Of a stretch of 64,000 bases of DNA, positions 45,361 through 53,513 are shown in pieces; positions within the stretch are counted from its first letter, which is position 1, and every line of letters starts with the position of its first letter. The translations under genes and the position numbers were made by a program. Source of the DNA: JAFNAG01 sp963721405 (lineage in GTDB: Bacteria; Acidobacteriota; UBA6911); the NCBI GenBank assembly GCA_963721405.1, contig CAVRJA010000009.1, forward strand, positions 149,218 to 213,217, read 5' to 3'. The notes under the pieces were generated by a model. It saw nothing but the letters and a program-made list of their open reading frames with translations. It searched no databases and was not told the DNA's origin.

Positions 45361-45864
45361 CTATGGTAATCGATTCTGGATATGCACAACCCGGAGGTAC
45401 AGGGAGGCCCGGGGAATCACATATTGTATCGCGCCTCCCCGAACTGCCCCGTACTTTGATACTAATCCCGTTTTTGCTCGCGATTTCAATGCTGGTACCC
45501 TGAAGATGACCACATACCGAACGAAGCGTCGATCATCGGTTGGGATTCCCACCACATCTCTTCCTGGACCGACCTCTGCAAAGTACATCCCGAACGGATC
45601 AAAGTATTTAATCAACCTCTGCGGATTGTATCTGTAGGCAATCAACTTTGTCCCGGGGAGCAGATCGACCTTGGTCACCCCCCCGGGCCAATTGAAATCG
45701 ATTCCCTCGACATGCTTTGTAATCTCATGAGGGTCATCAATCCCCATTTTTTGAGTAAAGAATGTTACAGCCACCCGCACCCACTCTCGCTGCGCTCCAG
45801 CAATGGATAATCCGAGCGTCCTTGCGACCTGATCGGTAGTTGCTTCCGGGGCAGGTATCGCCAT
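45361..45864 (-). CDS. Polymorphic-toxin-like domain protein (Ntox46-like)
   Basis: A 167-residue protein; GGAGG lies before the ATG. The layout resembles the polymorphic toxin type 46 domain: VEGIDFNWPGGVTKVDLLPG, GTKLIAYRY, FGMYFAEVGPG, DVVGIP, then FRVPALKSRAKTGLVSKYG and RGGAIQYVIP. In polymorphic systems such domains sit at the end of long secreted proteins; here it is a stand-alone gene without a delivery module. The downstream gene (44651-45181) is the natural candidate for a partner or immunity role. I assign it from remembered patterns only. Confidence 0.5.
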   Translation of the reverse strand: MAIPAPEATTDQVARTLGLSIAGAQREWVRVAVTFFTQKMGIDDPHEITKHVEGIDFNWPGGVTKVDLLPGTKLIAYRYNPQRLIKYFDPFGMYFAEVGPGRDVVGIPTDDRRFVRYVVIFRVPALKSRAKTGLVSKYGAVRGGAIQYVIPRASLYLRVVHIQNRLP

Positions 45865-46293
45865 TATAAGGGCCTCCTTTTTTCGGCTGGCATTGTCGTG
45901 AGGCTATTCTACTGCAGGCATAGGAAACGGTCTATCAAAGTTGGCACTCCATTCACTTTTATCAGGCACTACCCCCTCGGGATTCCCGGCCAGCTCCCTC
46001 CTGAAATCGGGGGGGGTAATAGCCTGTGATGGGGGGTGACAAACTGTGGTCGGGGGGGGTGTCACACCTTGTGCAAATCTCGCAGGAAGACACCCCTTCA
46101 ATGACCTGAAAAGGCGCATTTGCAGGTTCGTTCTGTCGCGGGATTCGGCGGCGGTTCAAGAATCGCTCTCAGGCTGGCTTCCGATACCAGCCGATGGCGG
46201 CCCACGACCTAGCCGCGGAGCTGGCCCAAACTGAGAAGCCTACGGTTGGCACGCGTCCTTCAGCCGCAGGATCGGCACCTTCTCCAGGCGCAC
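45865..46293. other. Intergenic region with three long G runs
   Basis: G runs of 8, 6 and 8 at 46009-46016, 46031-46036 and 46052-46059 lie within 51 nt. No gene recognised between the toxin-like gene and the end of the dockerin protein gene. Confidence 0.55.
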
Positions 46294-49200
46294 TTATCTC
46301 ACCTGCTGGGCGGGTACGGCCGACAGGGCGGAGAGCGCGTGTGTGCCAAACAGCGCAAAACTCGCCACTCCCACGTCCGTGTGCACGCGAATGTAGCCGC
46401 CATCCCGTACCTGCCCCTGCAGTGCCGTGCAGTATTCCTGCAGCAGCTTGGACACTCTTCCGTTGGCCGGAATCGGTTGGTCCGTCGATGTCACTAGCGT
46501 CCCGTCCATGTCGTACACGGCGATTCGCGCCGTAACCGGGCCCGGATTCGGATTGACGATGGCGATGCCCGTGAAGTACGTCAGGTCCGATGCCACCTGG
46601 TTGAACACTAGATCCGTCATCAGTCGGCCCACCATGGGCAATGTCGTCGAAAACCGCTCCTGCCCGGGATCCCCGAACACGACACTTCCCGCCAGGCGTA
46701 CGCCGTCGCTGCGCACCTCGACATAACCGTCCTGCAGAGTGTCGCCCGCATCCACGAAGAACTTCTGATCGGTGATTGCGAGCTTGCCCCGCGCAGCGAT
46801 CGTACGCACCAGAGGCCCTGCGATGACCGTCCCGTTCTTGTCTACCAGTCTCATGGTCACGACTCCAGACCTGTCTTCCAGATTCACGACCGACAAAGTG
46901 GTTCGATAGATACCTGCTCCTACGGCATACTGAGGGCTGTAGATGACGGTGCCGCCGCCTGCGGTGTCCTGCCCGTTCAAGGTGGACACATACTGGCCGG
47001 GCTTGCCCATGCGTTCAAACAAGTACACCTTGTGGTTGGACACGACCCGCACATAGTCGGAACTGCCGGCCGTGACTCCGAGGAAGAGTTCCGCCACCGT
47101 GGCCACGAGCTCTGCGCTCGGTGATAAAGTCTGGATCGGCGCTGCGGCGCGCACTTGGCCATCGGCTCCGTGCAACTCCAGCAGCACTTCCGCCGGCTGC
47201 ACGTCGGTGTTGACGACGTGCAATTCGGTGTAGCCCTGAGCTGCGATTTCGGTCGCCACCGCGGAGGTGTAGGCCCGTGACGAAACGTCCGTACCGTCGA
47301 GTACCGACAAGCTGTCGCTGTACATCAGGAAGAAGCCGGAGGTGCTGCTTCCGGAAGACTCCATCTTGAACCACCCGATAAGGGTATCGGCAGGCAACCC
47401 GGCCCCGAACACCTGGAAGCCGACGAGGGCGAACTGGTGACCTGGTTCGAGGGAGATCCGGGCCGGATTGGTGATGCCGGTTCCGGAGATCGGGGTTCCA
47501 GTCTTGGACAGTGCAGTGAAGGTAAGCTCGTCGGTCGTGGTTCCCAGGTTTGTGATCGCAAGCCCGGTGCGCTCGCCATCGTCGAGCGCACTGCCGCTGC
47601 TGCGTGCGACGTTGGTGAGTCTCGGAAACAGCAGCGTCTGCACGTGATCGAAGGGTTGCGCGTTGGACTCTCCCCCTCCAGGGGCAGGATTGAGGACGCT
47701 TACACGGGAGGCGCCGACAGTCGAAATGTCGGTCTCGGGAATGATTGCCTTCAGTCTGGTGCTGTCTACAAACTGGGTCATGCGCTCCTGGCCATTCCAC
47801 AATACCTTGGCCTCTTCAGCAAAGTTCTTTCCCTCGACTGTCAGGGTGAACTGTGAGCTTCCGGGCACTACGTTGCTCGGGGTCAAATCCAGGAGCAGCG
47901 GAACGGGCACCGTTACTGTAATCGGCACCGGCACCATGTTGGAAGCGCCACTGCCACCGCCGCTCACCGACACTACGGCGGACTGCCCTACAGGAGGTAC
48001 GAAGTATCCTGGAACCTCCGCCTGCAACAGTGTGCTGCTGACGACAACAGTTATCAGTGGTTGCCCGTTCCAGAGTACGGTCGGCAGCGTTTCCGCTTCC
48101 CCTTGGTCGGCAGCGGACGGCGCCGCACCGGTCCCTTTCAGGAAGTTTGTGCCAAAGACGGTGAGCCTGAACCCTACGGAGGAAGACGCCACGACACTGG
48201 GACTGACTTCCGTGATTACGGTTCCGGACTGGACCGTGAAGCTCAATCCTGTGGAGGTGCCCCCGCCGGGTTGTGGATTCTCGACGGTCACCTGCGCCGT
48301 AGTCACTGCGGCCAGATCAGAAGCAGGGATTACTGCTGTAAGCATTGTGCTGCTCTCGAAGGTCGTTCCTCGTTCGAGGCCGTTCCACTTCACCACTGAT
48401 TCCGCCACAAAACCTGACCCCACTACGGTGAGGGTAAAGCCGACTCCACCCTGAATCATCGATTGTGGACTCAGCCTCGTACCCAAAGGCAAGGGGTTCA
48501 CGGCCGTGATGGTGAATGTCTTGGCTGTAGAAGAGAAATTAGTGGAAGGATTGAATACGACCACTTGCGCGATTCCTAAGGTTGCGATGTCGGCTGCCGG
48601 AATTGTAGCCTTGAGCTGACTCACCCCCTGGAATGCTGTCGGTTTGGCCGACCCATTCCAGAACACGGTCGAATCATTCACGAAGTTCGAGCCACTTATC
48701 GTAAGCTCAAATCCCGATCCCCCGGCAACTACCTGCTGCGGCTGCAGGCTGGAGATTACAGGAACCGCGGCTCCTGCCTGAATTACACTGAAGGTATAAC
48801 CAGCAATCGCCAACGTGCCGGTGCGCGAACTGGCACTTGTGTTGGCCGATACCGAATAGCCTACCGACCCGTTGCCGGTACCGGAATTCCCTGAAATAAT
48901 GGCAATCCAGGAATTATTTGAGATCGCTGTCCACGCACACTCAGCCGCCCCGATCACCTTCACACTTCCCGCCTCTGCCCCCGCTCCATGATTCTCTGCG
49001 GTTGGTGCAATCGACAGGGAGCAGGTGCTAAAACTCGCGGTTACCCTGCGCGGCGCCGACATGGTGATGGATTGCGGATTGGTCTGGCCGGACAGATCAC
49101 CGCTCCATCCCGTGAACAGGTAGCTTGCATTGGGGATTGCTGTAAGCTGCAAAGTGTTTCCGCTTTTAAAGTATCCGTCCGCCGAATCGGGATTGACAGT

Positions 49201-50031
49201 AATGCTGCCGCCGACGCCAGGGGATGAAGTGAGCGTCAGCAGGTATTTCGTCGTGAAATTAGCCGTGTAGGTTTTGGCACTGGCCGGCGTGATGATAAAA
49301 TGGCTGATCGCGCCACTGTCGCTCCAGTTTGCAAAAACGTATTGTGTGCCTCCTGAGCCTTGCGGGCTCGTCGTGGCGATTGCGTGGGAGCTTGCCGCTG
49401 CCCAAGAGAAGGTTTGAGTGGTTGTGTATGTTGTCCCGTCGACCGTGATGCCGAGCCCGGACGGGCTTGTCGCAACAATTATTTGCACGGATGGCTGGTT
49501 GATAATAATCGTGAAAACCTTGCTGACGGTGACTGCGGTGCTGTCGGTTACCTGGGCGGTGACAGTGAAGTATCCGCTGGTTGTTGTTGTGCCGCTGATA
49601 GCACCTGTTGAACTGTTGAGATTCAATCCTACTGGCAACTCCTCATTGGCGGGTTGGGACCAAGTGTACGGTGGAACCCCTCCTGTTGCCATAACCGCTG
49701 CGGTATAAGATGATCCTTGGGTACCGGGAGGCAGGGAAGTGGTAGTGATCAGTAATACGGGCGCCGATGGGGGACAGCTTATAATTCCCAATATAACATC
49801 TAAGAGGATAGACGAATCCAAAGAATCAATCTTGCCATCATGGTTTAAATCACAATTGCCCGGGCATTGCTGCTGGCCTAGAATAACATTTGACAGGATC
49901 TGAAGGTCAAGAGCGTTAACTTGGCCATCCCTGTTTACGTCACAGTTCGACTGGGCGTCGGCGGCTGGACTTCCAAACGAAACCAGCAAAAAAACAATGA
50001 TAAGCTCATGGAGGAACATGGTACGTCGCAT
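46294..50031 (-). CDS. Giant exported dockerin / Ig-like / IPT-TIG repeat protein
   Basis: A 1245-residue surface or secreted protein. After a signal peptide (to about ADAQ) come two dockerin-like calcium loops, DVNRDGQVNALDLQILSN and DLNHDGKIDSLDSSILLD. A putative-Ig domain follows (ELPVGLNLNSSTGAISG), then two SPG-type repeats with GWSG/ANWSD motifs, a BACON-like domain (AECAWTAISNNSWIAI), and four IPT/TIG domains, each with VLWNG/VFWNG cores. The last 400 residues are beta-rich with an FARLTN-like start and TGIAIVNPNPGPVTARIAVY. No enzymatic domain is seen; adhesion or assembly is likely. Dockerins normally bind cohesins, and none is in the window. Confidence 0.85.
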   Translation of the reverse strand: MRRTMFLHELIIVFLLVSFGSPAADAQSNCDVNRDGQVNALDLQILSNVILGQQQCPGNCDLNHDGKIDSLDSSILLDVILGIISCPPSAPVLLITTTSLPPGTQGSSYTAAVMATGGVPPYTWSQPANEELPVGLNLNSSTGAISGTTTTSGYFTVTAQVTDSTAVTVSKVFTIIINQPSVQIIVATSPSGLGITVDGTTYTTTQTFSWAAASSHAIATTSPQGSGGTQYVFANWSDSGAISHFIITPASAKTYTANFTTKYLLTLTSSPGVGGSITVNPDSADGYFKSGNTLQLTAIPNASYLFTGWSGDLSGQTNPQSITMSAPRRVTASFSTCSLSIAPTAENHGAGAEAGSVKVIGAAECAWTAISNNSWIAIISGNSGTGNGSVGYSVSANTSASSRTGTLAIAGYTFSVIQAGAAVPVISSLQPQQVVAGGSGFELTISGSNFVNDSTVFWNGSAKPTAFQGVSQLKATIPAADIATLGIAQVVVFNPSTNFSSTAKTFTITAVNPLPLGTRLSPQSMIQGGVGFTLTVVGSGFVAESVVKWNGLERGTTFESSTMLTAVIPASDLAAVTTAQVTVENPQPGGGTSTGLSFTVQSGTVITEVSPSVVASSSVGFRLTVFGTNFLKGTGAAPSAADQGEAETLPTVLWNGQPLITVVVSSTLLQAEVPGYFVPPVGQSAVVSVSGGGSGASNMVPVPITVTVPVPLLLDLTPSNVVPGSSQFTLTVEGKNFAEEAKVLWNGQERMTQFVDSTRLKAIIPETDISTVGASRVSVLNPAPGGGESNAQPFDHVQTLLFPRLTNVARSSGSALDDGERTGLAITNLGTTTDELTFTALSKTGTPISGTGITNPARISLEPGHQFALVGFQVFGAGLPADTLIGWFKMESSGSSTSGFFLMYSDSLSVLDGTDVSSRAYTSAVATEIAAQGYTELHVVNTDVQPAEVLLELHGADGQVRAAAPIQTLSPSAELVATVAELFLGVTAGSSDYVRVVSNHKVYLFERMGKPGQYVSTLNGQDTAGGGTVIYSPQYAVGAGIYRTTLSVVNLEDRSGVVTMRLVDKNGTVIAGPLVRTIAARGKLAITDQKFFVDAGDTLQDGYVEVRSDGVRLAGSVVFGDPGQERFSTTLPMVGRLMTDLVFNQVASDLTYFTGIAIVNPNPGPVTARIAVYDMDGTLVTSTDQPIPANGRVSKLLQEYCTALQGQVRDGGYIRVHTDVGVASFALFGTHALSALSAVPAQQVR

Positions 50032-50907
50032 TGCCTCTGCCTCCGGAGACGCGTTAATCTATGGACCCTGCATGGCTGTATAGAGCTGCATGCCTTATGA
50101 TCTTTGTGGCCATGTGCGGGAGCCGTAAGCGTAGCGTCCATCTTACTCTATCCGTTCACAGAGCTGCGAGCTAGGGATTATTTGGCTCGTGCCCGCCTGC
50201 TTTACGGCTTGGGAGGGCACGGCAGACATGAATGACCGCGATATAATGGGAGACCCTGTCAGAGAGTAATAAGGGCATGGGCATCTCCAAATCAAAACCG
50301 AGCTAGAACCGGGCATGTAACGCGGCAATGTTGCCAAATCTGATCCTGAGCAGGCACTTTGGATTGCGGCCCGTTCGGCAGTGGTATGTGTTGAACCCTG
50401 CAGCGTTGTCCCTGAATTCCACGCAGGCCTCTATGGCGCGTTAAAGCCCACAGAATGGGGCTCCAACCAATCCATCATCCATCTTCTTGCTGTATTTTCG
50501 CATTCTCGGTGTAGGCGCCCAGATTTGCAAGCTGATTCAACTGCGACATTGCAGTCCACGCAGTAGAGCTTGTGGCAAGGCAAACTTGGTATTGAGGGTT
50601 TAGGCAACAGAAACGGGCTACTGCATCCGCAGCATTTGCATGACTGGGTCGCCCCCGGGAGACCGGCAGCTTCCTGAATGATAGTCTTCCAACGGGGACT
50701 GACGACGCTAATTGCCTATAGCCAAAAGAGATAGTTTTGAAAATGCCCCTCGAAATCGGGCTTAGAGCCCTTTTGGGCGGATCGCGCTTGCAATTTCTCG
50801 TGGGGAATCACATCTATCATTAATTCGGCCAATGGAGCCAATACCATGATTGGCACATCTGAGATGAAGTACTACCTGTGTGAACCAGATTGCCCCCCGG
50901 GTGCCGC
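50032..50907. other. Long intergenic region, no feature recognised
   Basis: Leader of the dockerin protein gene followed by about 800 nt in which no protein, RNA or clear repeat could be identified on either strand. Confidence 0.55.
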
Positions 50908-51099
50908 TCACGGTTTCATGCAGCTTATTTCGACTATCCCCGGCGACCGGGCGATGCCGAAGTCCATGATCTTGGCGCTGCCCCCTTTGTCGACCATGAT
51001 GTTCTGCGGTTTCACGTCGCGGTGAACGACGCCGGAGTTGTGCGCTTCCGCCAGGCCGTCGCAGATCTGCCTGCCGAGGCTCAGGACCGTCCCGATGCG
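50908..51099 (-). pseudogene. Serine/threonine protein kinase fragment
   Basis: Sixty-three codons read LGRQICDGLAEAHNSGVVHR followed by DVKPQNIMVDKGGSAKIMDF and GIAR, the catalytic loop and DFG region of a PknB-type kinase. The N-lobe and the activation segment are missing, and an in-frame TAG precedes it. It is a dead fragment. Confidence 0.8.
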
Positions 51100-51260
51100 C
51101 TATGGAGCAGCAACGGTCCGTACAGCCATGTGGTTTTGCGACGGGCGGTTTTATTTCAAAGAATTTCTAAGATGGCAGAGTTATGATCGGGCCATTCCGA
51201 CCATGGAGCATAGCAGACATGGAAAACGGGGAATGAACCCAATGGAATGAGGTTCATAAG

Positions 51261-51433
51261 ATGCCATCAAGAAAGCGCCTTGTCTTTGAACAACTAAGCA
51301 CCTTTGAGCGCCGTGGAACGGACGCCAGCCCAAGCCCATTGAATGAGGGGGTTTTCCGCGCCCAAGTACCGGGAGGTTGGTTCATATTGCTGAAAGCGGA
51401 CCAGCCCACCCTGTTTTTCTACCCAGATCCTAG
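51261..51433 (+). pseudogene. Small conserved protein gene, 5' part, split by insertion sequences
   Basis: The ATG at 51261 follows aatgagg. The frame reads LVFEQLSTFERRGTDASPSP and VFRAQVPGGWFILLKADQP up to FYPDP, where the IS1634-type element enters after CTAG (51430-51433). Joining base 51433 to base 55976 continues the frame as RHDWDGGSMDGRGTPRSGRE to a stop at 56034-56036, giving a protein of about 76 residues. Family name unknown. Confidence 0.75.
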
Positions 51434-53508
51434 CCCGAGTTTACCACCCGTAGGCCGCAAAATTCCATTTTGATCAGCATTGAAGCACCTGCCGACCAGA
51501 AACATTGTATGACCTAACATAACCTACGTTTTCTAACGTCAGCAAGAGCTCGGCGCTGGCCCTCCGGCGAGGCCTCAAACTTGTCGAAGACTTCCAGTGA
51601 TTGTTATTGGCGAGCCTGTTGTAAGCCTAACTTCCGGATTCCGCTTTCCTCTTCGGGTGCCATATATTGGGCTTTGGGGAGCCAGCACAACAATATCTTG
51701 ACATTCTGAATGCATAGGTGTATGACCTAACCATGTCAAGCCTGACCAAGAAGCTCATCAAGGGAAGACCCTACTATTACCTGCGTGAATGCCGTCGCGT
51801 TAATGGCAAACCCAAGATCGTTTGGCAGGAATATATCGGTACGCCCCAGCAGCTTGCTCTCAGGCTCACCAACCCCAAGCCACAGGAAATCATCGTCCGC
51901 GAATTTGGCGCCTCCGCCGCCACCTTCGATATTGCCCGACAGCTTGAGGTCGTTTCCATTATTGACCGCCACGTCCCCAAAGAAGGGAGCCAGGGGCCTT
52001 CCGTCGGCGAGTATCTTCTGGTTGCTTGCCTCAACCGTTGCGTGGCGCCCTGCAGCAAGGCGAAAACCGGCGAATGGTATGATAAGACCGTACTTCCCCG
52101 CCTGCTTGGGATCAAGAGTTTCCAGCTTTCCAGTCAACGCTTCTGGGACAATATGAATCGGGTCGACCAACTGGAGATCGGCAAGATCGAGCAGGACATC
52201 TCTGCAACCGCAGTATCCCGGTTCGGCCTGGATCTGAAATGCCTGCTCTTCGATGCTACCAACTTTTTCACCTTTATCGACAGCTTCAACGATCGGTCGA
52301 AACTGCCGCAGCGAGGTCATGGCAAAGAAGGTCGGGACAACTTGCGCATCATCGGCCTGGCACTGATGGTGACCTCCGATGGGGATGTCCCACTGTTTCA
52401 TTGCACCTACGCCGGCAACCAGCACGACTCGGTGACATTCTCCAGCGTAGCGGATGAGTTGGCGGACCGCTGCCGGAAACTTTCTGAGGGTGTCTGTGAC
52501 ATCACGCTCGTTTTCGACAAGGGGAATAACTCCAAGGAGAACCTGGAGGCCGTCGAAGCCGGGCCCTACCACTTCGTTGGATCTCTGGTGCCCAGTCAGC
52601 ATCAGCAACTGCTGCGCATCACTCGAGACAAAATGCATCGGCTCGACAAAACCCTGTTGCCTGCGGTCTGGAGCTACCGAACACAAAAAGAGATCTTCGG
52701 GATCCAACGTACCGTCCTGGTCACATACAATCGCGAGCTTTACCGAGCCCAGGCAAAGACTCTAAGGCGGGAAATCGCAAAACGACGGGGCAAATTGCAG
52801 CGACTGCAGGCCTCTCTGCAACGGCATATTGATCATGTCGCACGAGGCAAGAAACCAACGCTGAAGGGAACCCGCAACCGCATTGAAGCCATTTTGTCGG
52901 GCCGCCACATGAAGCAATTGTTTCCTGCCAAGGTCACCATGGGCAAGGACGAGATTCCCAGGCTACGGTGGGTTTTCAGCGATAGAGAATGGAAAACACT
53001 GGACCGTACACTTCTGGGAAAGACAATTCTGTTCACGGATCGAGAAGAATGGACAGATGAACAAATCGTGATTGCCTACCGGAGCCAATCTCACGTCGAA
53101 GCCGCATTCCGCCGCATGAAGGATCCGCGGTTCCTTACATTCCGACCCACTCATCATTGGACCGACCAGAAGCTCAGAGTCCATGCGTTTTATTGCGTGC
53201 TGGCCTTGATGATTACAAGTTTGCTATGTCGCAAACTCGCACACGCCGGTATTAGCATGAGCATTGCGCGAATGATAGAACGGCTCAAAGATATTAACGA
53301 AGTGGTGAATCTTTATCCCACCCCGAAGGGTGCGGAACCGCGCATGCAAATCGACCTCTCCCAACGGGACGCGGAGCAAACCGCCATGCTGAAAGCCCTC
53401 GATTTGGCCCGATATATCTCGAATTAGGTCATACGCATCCGCATCCCTCGCATCTGCTTCAATACTGATCAAAATGGAATTTTGCGGCCTACGGGTGGTA
53501 AACTCGGG
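51434..53508 (+). mobile_element. IS1634-type insertion sequence
   Basis: Ends are inverted repeats of 44 bp starting CCCGAGTTTACCACCCGTAG on the left (51434-51477) and matching perfectly in reverse on the right (53465-53508). Similarity continues inward with a mismatch. Direct CTAG flanks (51430-51433 and 53509-53512) are the target duplication. One transposase gene is inside. It was itself hit by the second element at its right border. Confidence 0.92.
51733..53427 (+). CDS. IS1634-family DDE transposase
   Basis: A 564-residue transposase; the frame is also open to a GTG at 51718. Start SSLTKKLIKGRPYYYLRECR and RVNGKPKIVWQEYIGTPQQL is the IS1634 signature. Candidate DDE residues lie in CLLFDATNFFTFID, DITLVFDKGNNSKENL and YRSQSHVEAAFRRMKDPRF. 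A central helical insert (RREIAKRRGKLQRLQASLQR) is normal for the family. It appears full length and potentially active, since both inverted repeats are intact. Confidence 0.92.
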   Translation: MSSLTKKLIKGRPYYYLRECRRVNGKPKIVWQEYIGTPQQLALRLTNPKPQEIIVREFGASAATFDIARQLEVVSIIDRHVPKEGSQGPSVGEYLLVACLNRCVAPCSKAKTGEWYDKTVLPRLLGIKSFQLSSQRFWDNMNRVDQLEIGKIEQDISATAVSRFGLDLKCLLFDATNFFTFIDSFNDRSKLPQRGHGKEGRDNLRIIGLALMVTSDGDVPLFHCTYAGNQHDSVTFSSVADELADRCRKLSEGVCDITLVFDKGNNSKENLEAVEAGPYHFVGSLVPSQHQQLLRITRDKMHRLDKTLLPAVWSYRTQKEIFGIQRTVLVTYNRELYRAQAKTLRREIAKRRGKLQRLQASLQRHIDHVARGKKPTLKGTRNRIEAILSGRHMKQLFPAKVTMGKDEIPRLRWVFSDREWKTLDRTLLGKTILFTDREEWTDEQIVIAYRSQSHVEAAFRRMKDPRFLTFRPTHHWTDQKLRVHAFYCVLALMITSLLCRKLAHAGISMSIARMIERLKDINEVVNLYPTPKGAEPRMQIDLSQRDAEQTAMLKALDLARYISN

Positions 53509-53513
53509 CTAGG

